Below are positions 41,046 to 50,200 of a DNA stretch of 56,174 nt, one piece after another. The translations under genes were made by a program, and so were the position numbers. The stretch's first letter is position 1, and each line of letters opens with the position of its first letter. The notes under the pieces were generated by a model. It made no database searches and was not told the DNA's origin. It was given only the letters and a program-made list of their open reading frames with translations. Source of the stretch: CAZFLM01 sp964519955 (GTDB lineage Bacteria > Armatimonadota > Chthonomonadetes > Chthonomonadales > CAJBBX01); NCBI GenBank assembly GCA_964519955.1, contig CAZFLM010000044.1:1-56174 (forward strand). The letters run 5' to 3'.

Positions 41046-41081
41046 ATCGGGGCGCCTCAACCCTCCGCGAGGCGCCCCGAT
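41046..41081. terminator. Bidirectional terminator between phosphatase and MerR genes
   Basis: ATCGGGGCGCCTC (41046-41058) pairs perfectly with GAGGCGCCCCGAT (41069-41081), a 13-bp stem with a 10-base loop. It sits between the convergent stops at 40983 (+) and 41091 (-). Confidence 0.8.
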
Positions 41082-41090
41082 GCGCTTCTG

Positions 41091-41900
41091 CTACTTGGTC
41101 ACCGTGTACTGGATCTCCACCACCGCCGTCCCGTCCGCGTCGCTGGGGTCCGCGCATTCGAGGAATACCACGCGGTTGGGCCCGGCCAGGCGGTACCCGT
41201 TCGCCGAGATCCACTCCCCGAGCGCCTGGTGCGCGCGCCCCACTCCCTCGTAGGTGCCCCGGTAGACGACGCACGCGACCTGGCAGCGCGGGATCTCGTG
41301 AATGCGCACGCGACCACCGTCGGGCACGCGCTTCGGCGCCGGATACGCGGCCTCCGCATCGAACTGGCCGTCCGGGTACTCCCTGTCATAGAACACGAGC
41401 ATGCCCGGCCCAGAGGCCTGCGCGCCGTGCGTGGCGAAGTGCGCCTCGATCTCCGGGAAGAAGGGCGCGAGGGCGTCCAGGTCCGGCACAACCTCGCGGA
41501 TCGACGCGACAAGCTGCACGTCCAGGTCCTTCACCACCACATCGAACTCAGGCAATGTCCGTTCCTCCTGTAGTCGCGTGAGCCAGGCCTCGACCTGCGC
41601 CAGCCTCCCCTCCTCCTCCCGCAAGCGCTGCATCGCCTCTGCCCGCCGCAGACGCAGCATGCCGCGCAGCTCGTCGACCGTGAGGCAGTCGTCGAGCACG
41701 CCGGCGACCTGGTCGAGCGAGAACCCCAGCGCCTTCAGGATGAGGATGCGGTTCAGCCGGCTGAGCTGCTCGGCGGAGTAGTAGCGATACCCCGTCTCCT
41801 CGTCGACGCGCGCGGGCCGCAGGAGCCCCAACTCGTCGTAGTGGTGCAGCGTCTTGACCGTGACCTGGCCCAACCTCGAGAAGTCTCCAATGCGAAACAC
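41091..41900 (-). CDS. MerR-family regulator, BmrR-like with GyrI-type effector domain
   Basis: The 269-residue product has an N-terminal MerR helix-turn-helix (MFRIGDFSRLGQVTVKTLHHYDELGLLRPARVDEETGYRYYSAEQL, 1-45). A coiled coil follows (about 75-110), then a GyrI-like ligand-binding domain (about 120-269, ending VFLECADPSDADGTAVVEIQYTV). BmrR-type members sense drugs or hydrophobic cations and activate exporters. No exporter gene is adjacent here. It has its own 19-bp-spacer promoter at 41939-41969 and is therefore probably autoregulated. A CCTCCGGAGGG site precedes the ATG. Confidence 0.9.
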   Translation of the reverse strand: MFRIGDFSRLGQVTVKTLHHYDELGLLRPARVDEETGYRYYSAEQLSRLNRILILKALGFSLDQVAGVLDDCLTVDELRGMLRLRRAEAMQRLREEEGRLAQVEAWLTRLQEERTLPEFDVVVKDLDVQLVASIREVVPDLDALAPFFPEIEAHFATHGAQASGPGMLVFYDREYPDGQFDAEAAYPAPKRVPDGGRVRIHEIPRCQVACVVYRGTYEGVGRAHQALGEWISANGYRLAGPNRVVFLECADPSDADGTAVVEIQYTVTK

Positions 41901-41938
41901 CGCGCCCTCCGGAGGTGCGTTCGTAAGCTTACGGGAAC

Positions 41939-41969
41939 AGGATACGGCCTCCGGTTACAGGAGGGTCAA
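41939..41969 (-). promoter_or_regulatory. MerR-type promoter with 19-bp spacer and dyad
   Basis: On the minus strand -35 TTGACC (41964-41969) and -10 TATCCT (41939-41944) are separated by 19 bp, the unusual spacing that MerR proteins correct by DNA distortion. The spacer holds a perfect dyad, CCTCC-7-GGAGG (41948-41964). Transcription would start about 30 bases before the MerR start codon. Confidence 0.85.
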
Positions 41970-42173
41970 GGGGTCGGGGCCAAATCGGGTGAACCAGGTT
42001 AGGTCGCTCGTTCGTAGGAGCCTGGGTAGCTGCCCCTTGGAGGGTGGCGCTGCCTGGCGAGGGGTCAGAGCCGCGCGCGCAAGCAAGCGGAAGCGCCTGG
42101 CGCCGCACGACGCCCGGCGAGGGAGTAGCCCGCCGCGTGCGAGGCACACCCATACACTCTGGAGGATAGGCAG

Positions 42174-42452
42174 ATGCGGAGACTGAACGTTGCAGTGGTG
42201 GTCGCACTGTTGGTTGGCGTGGCGGGCGGCGTGCTGGCGCGCGGGGCGTTCGAGGGACGAGCCCAGGCTTCGCCGGCCGGTGGGGGCCAGGCCGGCAGGT
42301 ACCAGTTGGTGGGCATACGCTCGGGCAGTAGCGACAGAATGTACATCATCGACACGACCAACGGCAAGGTCTGGGAGTACGGCTTCATCAAGTCGGCCAG
42401 CGATGCGAGCCGCTGGACGTGGAGGCCGATCGGACAGCCCACCATGCGGTAG
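42174..42452 (+). CDS. Small exported or anchored protein (92 aa)
   Basis: The product has one N-terminal hydrophobic segment (LNVAVVVALLVGVAGGVLARG, residues 4-24) that may be a signal or anchor. A small domain follows: YQLVGIRSGSSDRMYIIDTTNGKVWEYGFI...WTWRPIGQPTMR. CTGGAGGA lies about ten bases before the ATG. It precedes the pectate-lyase-like gene by 24 bases and is probably co-transcribed. No named family is recognised; the D-T-T-N-G-K-V-W segment suggests a beta-propeller-like strand pair. Upstream, 41970-42173 is GC-rich with no coding frame. Confidence 0.6.
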   Translation: MRRLNVAVVVALLVGVAGGVLARGAFEGRAQASPAGGGQAGRYQLVGIRSGSSDRMYIIDTTNGKVWEYGFIKSASDASRWTWRPIGQPTMR

Positions 42453-42476
42453 TGTCGACGCACAGGAGCCCCAACA

Positions 42477-44693
42477 TTGAACTTCACTCCGCTCGCCATC
42501 CTGCTGGCGCTGCTCCCCACCAGCCCGGCCCGCACGCCCACGCCCGCGGACATCCCCGCCCTGCGCTGGCAGCAGCGCTCCGACTGGGTGAACGTGCGCA
42601 CGGCCGGGCCGGTGAAGGCGATCGGCGACGGGCGGGCGGATGACACGGGCGCCATCCAGGAAGCGCTCAGCGTGCCCGGCGATGGACGCGCGGTCTACCT
42701 GCCCGCCGGCACGTACCGGATCACCGCGACGCTGGAGGTGAAGGGGCCGCGGCACGGGTTCCTGCTCATCGGCCATGGTCGCGACACGCGCATCGTGTGG
42801 GACGGGCCGGCGGGCGGCACCATGTTCAGGTGCAACGGCCTGGCCTACTCCCGCTTCGAGGGCATCGCGTGGGATGGCGCGGGCAAGGCGGCGGTGGGCT
42901 TCGACCACGCCTCCGAGCTGCGCTTCGAGACGGAGGTCACGCACCAGCACGAGGCGTTCCGCAACTTCACGGGCTATGGCATCCGCGTCGGGTACCAGCA
43001 GAAGATCGCGAGCGCGGAGATCCTGTACGACAACTGCCTGTTCGAGAACTGCAGCACCGGCGTGGCGATGCTGGAGTTCAACGACTACGACAACACGTTC
43101 GACCGCTGCGAGTTCCGCAAGTGCGGCACGGCGCTCTACGACCTGCACGCCAACTTCTACGTACGCAACTGCCACTTCGAGGGCAGCACGGACGCCGACA
43201 TCAGCACGCAGAGCGAGCACGGCGACTCGGTGCGGCGCTGCTCCTCCTACGGGTCGAAGCGCTTCATCGTCCAGCGCGGCACCATCGCGCCGCTCACCGT
43301 GCAGGACTGCCGCGTTGAGGCGTGGACGGACCCCGAGGGCGCGATCCAGCTCAATGGCAGCACGGCGCTCGTCTTCGACTGCGTGTTCACGAAGCCCCCA
43401 TCCTCGGCGCCGCCCATCCGCATGCTGCGCGCCGACCAGCGCCTGGCCATCTGCCACAACGAGCCACTCGCGGCCGACCGCCTCGTCGCGGCGCCGCCCG
43501 GGGCGGAGGCCACGGTCGTGCCGCCCGGCAAGCGCGGCGGCGTGCTGACCTCGACGCGGCAGAGCTTCCTGCGGCCGACGGCTTCCGTGCCCAGCCGCAT
43601 CTTCGACGCCGTGCGCGACTTCGGGGCCAAGGGAGACGGCAAGACCGACGATACGCAGGCCATCCAGCAGGCGATCGACGCGGCGCGCAAGGCCGGGCCT
43701 GGCGCGCTGGCCTATCTGCCCACCGGCAAGTACATCGTCACGAAGACGCTGCGGATGACTGGCGCGGGCTACGCGTTCGGCGGCGGAGGGCTGTGCAGCG
43801 GGCTGGTGTGGCGCGGGGCGGACGGCGAGACGCTGCTCGACGCGCGTGACCCGAAGGGCGTCACCATCGAGCACCTCGCCATCGGCCATCACGACCTCGG
43901 CCCGATGACCCACGGCGACGACATCCGCGTCACCGCGCCCTCCGGCAAGCCTTGCTCCCTCGTGCTGGACGAGGTCTACGCGTACGGGCTCTACCAGAAG
44001 GCGCCGGAGAAGCACGGCATCCGCTTCTCGAACCTGCCGAAGGGCAGCCGCATCGACGGGCCGCACGTCCAGGGCAACCTGCGCATCGAGGATTGCGGCG
44101 ACGCCACGGTGCTCTTCCAGACGAGCTACGAGGGCACGGTGACCGTGTCCGGCACGAAGTCCGGCGCGAGCGGTCTGCTGGGCTTCCTGACGCGCCTCGA
44201 TACCATCGCCGGGCCGACGCTGCACGTGCGCGACAACCGCTCCGTTGCGATGAGCGACTTCTACGACGAGCAGTCCGACAGCCACCTGCTGCTCGAAGGC
44301 AGCGCGCAGCTCCCGGCGGGCCGCGTCACCATCCAGGGCCCCAAGACGCACCTCAACACGCAGCAGCCGGTCATCGACCTGCGCGGCTACCACGGCGATC
44401 TGTACTACGGCCAGAACGAGTTCTACCTGGAGCCAAAGGAGGCGAAGGTCGTGGCCGGCGCCGCCTCGGTGGGCAACCTGCTCATCGCCGGGTGCTTCTT
44501 CTACAACTCGCGCCTCGCCCCGAGCCTGCCGCCATCCGTTCGCCTCAGCCTGCTCGGCAACCTGGGCGCAAACGACACGCCAGCAGATGCCGCGACGTTG
44601 GCCGTCTACGCCAACGCGCTGGACGACCTGCGGCGGCTGGGCGAGGTGGATATGGGGACGACCTGGAGCGGGAAGGGCCGGCAGTGCCCCTGA
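42477..44693 (+). CDS. Exported right-handed beta-helix protein with two pectate-lyase-3-type domains
   Basis: The 738-residue product starts at TTG 42477, with GGAG about nine bases upstream, and a short signal (MNFTPLAILLALLPTSPA). Two copies of a pectate-lyase-3-type opening occur: AIGDGRADDTGAIQEAL (about 45-61) and FGAKGDGKTDDTQAIQQAIDAARK (about 382-405). Each is followed by beta-helix coils rich in small and aromatic residues. The architecture resembles GH55/PL-like double beta-helix enzymes. The substrate is unknown and no unambiguous catalytic residue was identified. A 13-bp terminator stem includes its stop in the loop. Confidence 0.8.
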   Translation: MNFTPLAILLALLPTSPARTPTPADIPALRWQQRSDWVNVRTAGPVKAIGDGRADDTGAIQEALSVPGDGRAVYLPAGTYRITATLEVKGPRHGFLLIGHGRDTRIVWDGPAGGTMFRCNGLAYSRFEGIAWDGAGKAAVGFDHASELRFETEVTHQHEAFRNFTGYGIRVGYQQKIASAEILYDNCLFENCSTGVAMLEFNDYDNTFDRCEFRKCGTALYDLHANFYVRNCHFEGSTDADISTQSEHGDSVRRCSSYGSKRFIVQRGTIAPLTVQDCRVEAWTDPEGAIQLNGSTALVFDCVFTKPPSSAPPIRMLRADQRLAICHNEPLAADRLVAAPPGAEATVVPPGKRGGVLTSTRQSFLRPTASVPSRIFDAVRDFGAKGDGKTDDTQAIQQAIDAARKAGPGALAYLPTGKYIVTKTLRMTGAGYAFGGGGLCSGLVWRGADGETLLDARDPKGVTIEHLAIGHHDLGPMTHGDDIRVTAPSGKPCSLVLDEVYAYGLYQKAPEKHGIRFSNLPKGSRIDGPHVQGNLRIEDCGDATVLFQTSYEGTVTVSGTKSGASGLLGFLTRLDTIAGPTLHVRDNRSVAMSDFYDEQSDSHLLLEGSAQLPAGRVTIQGPKTHLNTQQPVIDLRGYHGDLYYGQNEFYLEPKEAKVVAGAASVGNLLIAGCFFYNSRLAPSLPPSVRLSLLGNLGANDTPADAATLAVYANALDDLRRLGEVDMGTTWSGKGRQCP

Positions 44694-44709
44694 ACCGGGC
44701 ACTGCCGGC
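44677..44709. terminator. Bidirectional terminator with a stop codon in the loop
   Basis: GCCGGCAGTGCCC (44677-44689) pairs perfectly with GGGCACTGCCGGC (44697-44709), a 13-bp stem with a 7-base loop that contains the TGA of the beta-helix gene. It also ends the small minus-strand gene at 44709. Confidence 0.8.
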
Positions 44710-44900
44710 TACGGCGCGTGTCTGTGCCCACGCGTGCCGGGCCGCATCTGGTGGACCGTGCCAGACATCGAGCCGCTGCCCGACGACGCCATGTGCGCAT
44801 ACCACCAAATGCTCGCGCACACGACGACGACCGCGAACGCCACAGCAACGGCGACGGCGGACAGCCTGTGACTACTACTCGCCGACGTTCTGCTCTGCAT
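44709..44900 (-). CDS. Small membrane protein downstream of a pilin gene (63 aa)
   Basis: The product has a single membrane helix (LSAVAVAVAFAVVVVCASIWW, about residues 14-34) with a Ser/Gly-rich then His-rich tail (GHRHAP). A strong AGGAGG ribosome site lies about seven bases before the ATG at 44900. It follows the pilin gene (stop 44967) by 66 bases on the same strand and ends in a terminator stem. Similar one-helix proteins next to pilin genes are plausible assembly or anchor factors; this is inference. Confidence 0.65.
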   Translation of the reverse strand: MQSRTSASSSHRLSAVAVAVAFAVVVVCASIWWYAHMASSGSGSMSGTVHQMRPGTRGHRHAP

Positions 44901-44966
44901 GGGTGCCCCTCCTGGCCACGCGGGTGCGTGGGGCGGGTATGCTGCGCTCCCGCCCCACGCATCTCG

Positions 44967-45716
44967 CTACTCGTTCGCCGGCAAGCCGTCGATGTTGTGC
45001 TGTCCCCAGTTCGCCACGGCATCCGCGGGCAGTCCGGGGGCTAGTGTCTGTGTGAAGCGGTACCACTTCGCATGGCCGTCGCAGAACCCGTAGTTGTTGC
45101 CACCGGTGTGACGCCCGACGTTCGCCGGGTCGAGCACCTGGGAGTCGGAGTCCACGTCGCCGATTTGGTAGCCAGAGCCATCCAGGAAGCCGCGCTCCCA
45201 GTTGCCGTCCGGCGCCGAAGGCCAGGGGTGATAGTCGAAGAAGGCGATGCCTGCGTGCCGCTCGCTGATCATGATCTGCGAGGCCGGCTGCGAGAACTGG
45301 CCGATGAACACCCCGTGCGCGAAGAACCCGTTAATCAGGTAGTCCGTGCGATAGGCCATCCAGTTGGCCAGCGTGACGGGGTACGGGAAGATCGTCGGCG
45401 TGTCGTTCAGCGACGGGTCGCGGAAGATGGCCGTGCTCTTGATGTACGGCTGAAGGGGCATGGCGTAGGTGTACAGGTTCGCGATGGTCTCCCCTTCTTC
45501 GAGATCGTGGTGCGTCTTGCAGGTGCGCTCGTCCCAGTCCTGGGTGTACATCAGGATCGCCATGGAGATCTGGCGGACGTTAGAGAGATCGCTGGCGGTC
45601 CGGGCCTTCTCGCGTGCTTGCGCGAAAACAGGGAACAGGATCGCGGCGAGAATGGCGATTATTGCTATTACAACGAGCAGCTCGATGAGCGTGAACGCTT
45701 TGGGTTGACGTGGCAT
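44967..45716 (-). CDS. Type IV-pilin-like protein with DUF1559-type H-X9-DG motif
   Basis: The 249-residue product starts MPRQPKAFTLIELLVVIAIIAILAAILFPVF. It has the prepilin cleavage/methylation site (K-A-F-TLIE with the cut before Phe8) and the hydrophobic stalk, followed by AQAREKAR, typical of Armatimonadota. It ends with RHTGGNNYGFCDGHAKWYRF, an H-X9-DG motif. The function is likely an extracellular pilus- or pseudopilus-like fibre, or a secretion-system component. The AAGGAG ribosome site lies about eleven bases upstream. A small membrane-protein gene follows. Confidence 0.9.
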   Translation of the reverse strand: MPRQPKAFTLIELLVVIAIIAILAAILFPVFAQAREKARTASDLSNVRQISMAILMYTQDWDERTCKTHHDLEEGETIANLYTYAMPLQPYIKSTAIFRDPSLNDTPTIFPYPVTLANWMAYRTDYLINGFFAHGVFIGQFSQPASQIMISERHAGIAFFDYHPWPSAPDGNWERGFLDGSGYQIGDVDSDSQVLDPANVGRHTGGNNYGFCDGHAKWYRFTQTLAPGLPADAVANWGQHNIDGLPANE

Positions 45717-46029
45717 TGCCTCTGTCTCCTTGTGCTGTGGGGGAACTCAGCCGACAACCGCGCCGCTGGCCCGAACGCCGCAGACGTGCTCACGGGCAGT
45801 GGTCGGACCACGCGCTGCCATCCACCGGGGAACACGGATGCGATCCAGTAGGCAGCGCCGCCAACAGGGTCGGCAGCTGCCTGGTGTGGACGCACGGCGC
45901 CGGTCTCGGGGTGGCGCGGCTAACGGGCTGGATGTGGTGAGACGCGGTTTGCCCTGGGTGCAGGCGAGACGCCGCAGCCTGCACGCACGCTGTTCTGCGG
46001 GCGCGGCCTTGACGGCAGTCTGGGCAGCG
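45717..46029. other. Gene-poor stretch upstream of the pilin gene
   Basis: These 313 bases separate the pilin start (45716) from the stop of the small Cys/His-rich gene (46030). No convincing -35/-10 pair, hairpin terminator, RNA gene or coding frame with a ribosome site was found on either strand, other than the pilin's own ribosome site near 45728. Confidence 0.45.
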
Positions 46030-46389
46030 TCAGCTTATCGGGGGACCCCTTGGGGTGGAGCTATGGGCGAGGATGAGCGGCCGACGAACGGCCGCGGACG
46101 GGTGGTCGTTGGGCCTGGGTGCGGCTGTGACTTGCGGCACGATGGCCGGCGCCGCACAGGCCACCAGGTTCGACAGGAAGGAGCAGGCGGTGCACTCCTC
46201 GGCGGGTGTAGTCGCGGCCCAATGGGCGGCAGTGCCCCCATTTGGCGTCGCGACCGCAAACCGGTCGGACGGCGGCAAGCAGTCGTGATGATGCAGAACG
46301 ACCACCGCGCCGAAGTAGAGCTGGAGGAGCGCGACGAAGCCCGCTACCATCCGCCGGACGCATCGAGGGCGTGATCGCGTTGTGGTCAC
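46030..46389 (-). CDS. Small membrane protein rich in His and Cys (119 aa)
   Basis: The GTG at 46389 has GGGAGGAACCC directly upstream. The product has one hydrophobic segment (MVAGFVALLQLYFGAVVVL, about 14-32) immediately followed by HHHDCLPP, and later ECTACSFLSNLVACAAPA. The HHHDC plus CTAC pattern suggests copper or zinc binding, recalling the DUF2946-like copper-linked membrane proteins, though that match is tentative. The C-terminus is proline-rich. It is on the same strand upstream of the pilin gene with a 313-base gap. Confidence 0.55.
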   Translation of the reverse strand: MTTTRSRPRCVRRMVAGFVALLQLYFGAVVVLHHHDCLPPSDRFAVATPNGGTAAHWAATTPAEECTACSFLSNLVACAAPAIVPQVTAAPRPNDHPSAAVRRPLILAHSSTPRGPPIS

Positions 46390-46504
46390 GGGTTCCTCCC
46401 TTCTCGATACCTAGCTTACGAGGCGAACTGGGGCTGCTGGTTCCCGCGTCATGCCGGAATGGTGCGAGATCGAGGCGACGCGTCGAGGTCGGAACCGCCC
46501 CCCA

Positions 46505-47122
46505 CTACCCCTCGCGCTGCGCGATGATGTCGGCGAACGAGGCAAGGCCGCCCGCGTGGGGCACGTACAGGAGGTCCTCGCTGTAGTAGAGGATGCGCCA
46601 GCCGTCGTAGGCGGCCAGGAGGGCGCGCGGCGCGAAGCGGTAGAGGTCCCGGCGATCGGCGAACGCGTCCGTCTCGGAGGTCATCACGCGGATGGCGTTC
46701 AGGCCGGCGGCGGGCGTGGCGGCCTGGATGCGCGCCAGGAACGCGGGGCACTCCTCGCCGAGCGCCTGGATGCAGTTGCCCGAGAAGACCACATCGAAGC
46801 CCTGCTCCAGCGGGGCGGTCCGCACGTCGCCGCAGCGGAGGTCCGCGAGCGACACGCCGCACGCCTCCGCCAGGCGCGCCGCCTTCCGCACACCCGCCTC
46901 CGCCAGGTCGATTGCGGTCACCTCGAAGCCACTCGACGCGAAGTGAACCGAATCCCGCCCCTCGCCGCACCCCAGGTCAAGGAGGCGTCCACGCGCCTCG
47001 CCTCGAAGTAACCGCCAGAAGTGCAGCGTCAGCCGGCCAAGCTCGCTCGGCTCGCGCCCGAAGAACCAGTCGTCCTCGGCCGCATAGCGCTCGTCCCAGA
47101 TGCCCGCATCGCCGGTACCCAT
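46505..47122 (-). CDS. Class I SAM-dependent methyltransferase (TehB-like)
   Basis: The 205-residue product has SAM motif I LLDLGCGEGRDSVHFA (about 47-62), motif II acidic VTAIDLAEAG, and DVVFSGNCIQALG. The start MGTGDAGIWDERYAAEDDWFFGREPS is typical of the TehB/tellurite-type and thiopurine-type small-molecule methyltransferases (W-x-x-RY-x-x-x-D-x-x-FG). It is cytoplasmic, lies divergent from the GH106 gene, and the substrate is not evident. Confidence 0.85.
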   Translation of the reverse strand: MGTGDAGIWDERYAAEDDWFFGREPSELGRLTLHFWRLLRGEARGRLLDLGCGEGRDSVHFASSGFEVTAIDLAEAGVRKAARLAEACGVSLADLRCGDVRTAPLEQGFDVVFSGNCIQALGEECPAFLARIQAATPAAGLNAIRVMTSETDAFADRRDLYRFAPRALLAAYDGWRILYYSEDLLYVPHAGGLASFADIIAQREG

Positions 47123-47227
47123 GTTGTCTCCCGCTGACGGCCGATCCTGAGATGCGCCAATCGGCCGCGTTCATTCGCACCATACGGTACCCGACCGTCA
47201 GCCGCACCGCGGTCCCAGGAGAACCAC

Positions 47228-50200
47228 ATGATCCGTCGTCCCTGTCTGCTCGCAGTGGCCGCGCTCCTTGCGGTTCTGGCGCCCGCCGCCTCGGCCGGCC
47301 CATCCGATAGCCTCCGCGCAAGCTTCGTCACCCCGCCGGCATCGGCGCGCCCCTGGGTGTACTGGTTCTGGCTCAACGGCAACATCACGCGCGAGGGCAT
47401 CACCGCGGACCTGGAGGCCATGAAGCGCGTGGGCGTGGGCGGCGTGCTCATCATGGAGGTGGACCAGGGCGCGCCGGTCGGCCCGGTCGACTTCGCGAGC
47501 CCGAAGTGGCGCGAGCTGTTCGCGTTCATGGTGTCCGAGGCGCACCGCCTGGGCATCGAAGTGAACATGAACGACGACGCCGGGTGGAACGGCAGCGGCG
47601 GCCCATGGATCACCCCGGACACGGCCATGCAGCGCATCACGTGGTCCGAGACCGCGGTGACGGGCGGCAGCCGGTTCGACGCGGTTCTGCCGCAGCCGCC
47701 CACCGTGCGCAGCTACTACCGCGACATCGCCGTGCTCGCCTACCCCACCCCCGCCGAGTACCGCATCCAGGGGCTCGACGGCAAGACGGCCCGCACGCGT
47801 GGCGACATGGCCTCGCCCGCCAACTACCCGGAGCTCCCCGTCGAGCAGACCATCGCGCAGGGCAAGATCGTCGACCTGACCGCCAAGGTGGGCGCCGATG
47901 GCCGCCTCACGTGGGACGCGCCGGCCGGCAACTGGACCGTCGTGCGCATCGGGCACACGCTCACCGGCGCTGTGAACGCGCCCGCGCCGCTCACCGGGCA
48001 GGGCCTGGAGTGCGACAAGCTGAGCAAGGAGGGCTCCGAGGCCGCGTTCGACGGTTTGATGGGCAAGCTCATCGCCGACGTGGGGCCGCTCGCCGGCAAG
48101 ACGCTGGTCCGCACCCACATCGATAGCTGGGAGAACGGGTCGCAGAACTGGACGCCGCGCTTCCGCGAGGAGTTCAAGCGACTGCGCGGCTACGACATGA
48201 CGCCCTACCTCCCCGTGCTGACCGGGCGCGTCGTGGACAGCCTGGAGGTGTCCGAGCGCTTCCTCTACGACATGCGCCTGACGGTATCCGACCTGCTGAT
48301 CGAGAACTACGCCCAGCACTTCAGCGACATGGCGAAGAAGCATGGCATGGCGCTCTCCATCGAGGCGTACGGCGACACGACGGTCGACGACATCGCCTAC
48401 GGGGGCCGCGCCGACGAGCCGATGGGCGAGTTCTGGTCGTCCGCCATGTTCGGCGCGGGCAACACGCTCATCGAGATGTCCTCGTCGGCGCACCTCTACA
48501 ACAAGCCGATCGTGGGCGCGGAGGCGTTCACCGCGGACGACCGCGAGCGCTGGCTGCTGCACCCCGGCAGCATCAAGATGCTCGGCGACTGGGCCTTCGC
48601 GGCGGGCATCAACCGGTTCGTCTTCCACCGCTATGCGCTGCAGCCGTGGGTGCCCGAGCGCAAGCCCGGCATGACCATGGGCCCGTGGGGCCTGCACTAC
48701 GAGCGCACCAACACCTGGTGGGAGCAGTCCGGCGCGTGGCACCAGTACCTGTCGCGCTGCCAGTACCTCCTGCAGCGTGGCCTGCCGGTGGTCGACGCGC
48801 TGTACGTGCAACCCGAGGGCGCGCCGCGCAGCTACAACCCGCCGGCCACCACCCTCCGCGCCGGCTACCACGCCGATGGCTGCCCCGCCGAGATCGTGCT
48901 GAAGCGCCTGAGCGTGAAGAACGGGCGCCTCGTGCTGCCACACGGCATGAGCTACCGCGTGCTCGTGCTGCCGACCTCCGAGACCATGACGCCGGAGCTG
49001 CTGAAGCGCGTGAAGGAGCTGGTCGCGCAGGGCGCCACCGTCATCGGCCCCAAGCCGCTGAAGTCGCCGAGCCTCGCGGGTTACCCGGCCTGCGACGACG
49101 AGGTGGCGAAGCTGGCCGCCGAGTTGTGGGGCTCCGGCAAGATCATCACCGGCAAGACGCCGGAGCAGGTGCTGGCGGCGAAGGGCGTCGCGCCCGACAT
49201 GCGCAGCCCGCGCAACCTGAACTGGATCCACAAGACCATCGACGGCGCGGAGGTCTACTTCGTCGCCAACCCGGGCCGGAGCGCCATCAACGTGGACTGC
49301 GAGTTCCGCGTGACGGGCCGCGCGCCGGAGCTGTGGCGCCCGGACACCGGCCGGATCGAGCAGGTCGCCGCGTTCACCCAGAAGGGCGGCGTGACGAAGG
49401 TGCCCCTGCGCTTCGACGCGAGCGGCTCCGTGTTCGTCGTCTTCCGGCCGGGAAGCAAGGTGGGCGACCCGATCGTCCGCATGACGCACGGCGGCAAGGA
49501 CGTCTGGACGCGCCGGAAGGCGCCGATCCCCTACATCATCAAGGCGACCTGGGGCGCGACCGGCCGCATCGCCGACGTGACCGAGGCAATGCAGCAGCTC
49601 GCCAACGAGGGGCAGCGCGAGTTCGCCCCGACGAAGCTGGGCGTGGGCGACCCGGCGTCGGGCGTCGCGAAGCAGCTCCGCGTCGAGTACCAGATCGACG
49701 GACAGGACCGGGCCGCCACGTGCGCCGACTTCGAGACGCTGCGCCTCGGGACGCCCGAAGAGGCGCGGAAGCCGGTGAAGATCGTGCGCGCCACGTGGGG
49801 CCCGCCCGGCGAGAAGAGCGGCATGAAGGACGTGACCGACCAGGTGCAGCGCAAGGTGGCCGGCGGCCTCACGAGCTTCCAGGTGGCCGAGTTGGTGTCG
49901 GAGGGCGACCCGGTGCCGATGGTCGTAAAGACGCTGCGCGTGGAGTACGAGGTGGAGGGCCGCAAGCTCGTGGCATCCGCTCAGGACCCGGAGGAGATCG
50001 CGTTCGAGATGCCCGGCGACGACGAGCCGCCTGCTGCGGTGCGCCGCGCATCGGATGGCTCGCTGGAGATCGAAGCGACCACCGTCGGCGAGCTCGCCCT
50101 GCGGACGCGATCCGGCAAGACGTACCACGCCGAAGCGCCCGCCGCGTGGAAGTCCGGGGCACTGGAGGGGCCATGGGATGTCGCCTTCACGCCCGGCTGG

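Noticed and set aside
41975..42030. Resemblance to small SRP RNA (CCAGGTTAGGTC close to the 4.5S CCAGGTCAGGTC)
   Set aside because: The GGAA tetraloop and the GGAAGCAGCC segment that should follow are absent.
41955..44702. 915-codon minus-strand frame opposite the beta-helix gene
   Set aside because: Antisense to a gene with clear domains; composition is that of a shadow frame.
45730..46374. 214-codon plus-strand frame
   Set aside because: Antisense to a gene with a strong ribosome site and membrane segment; no recognisable domain.
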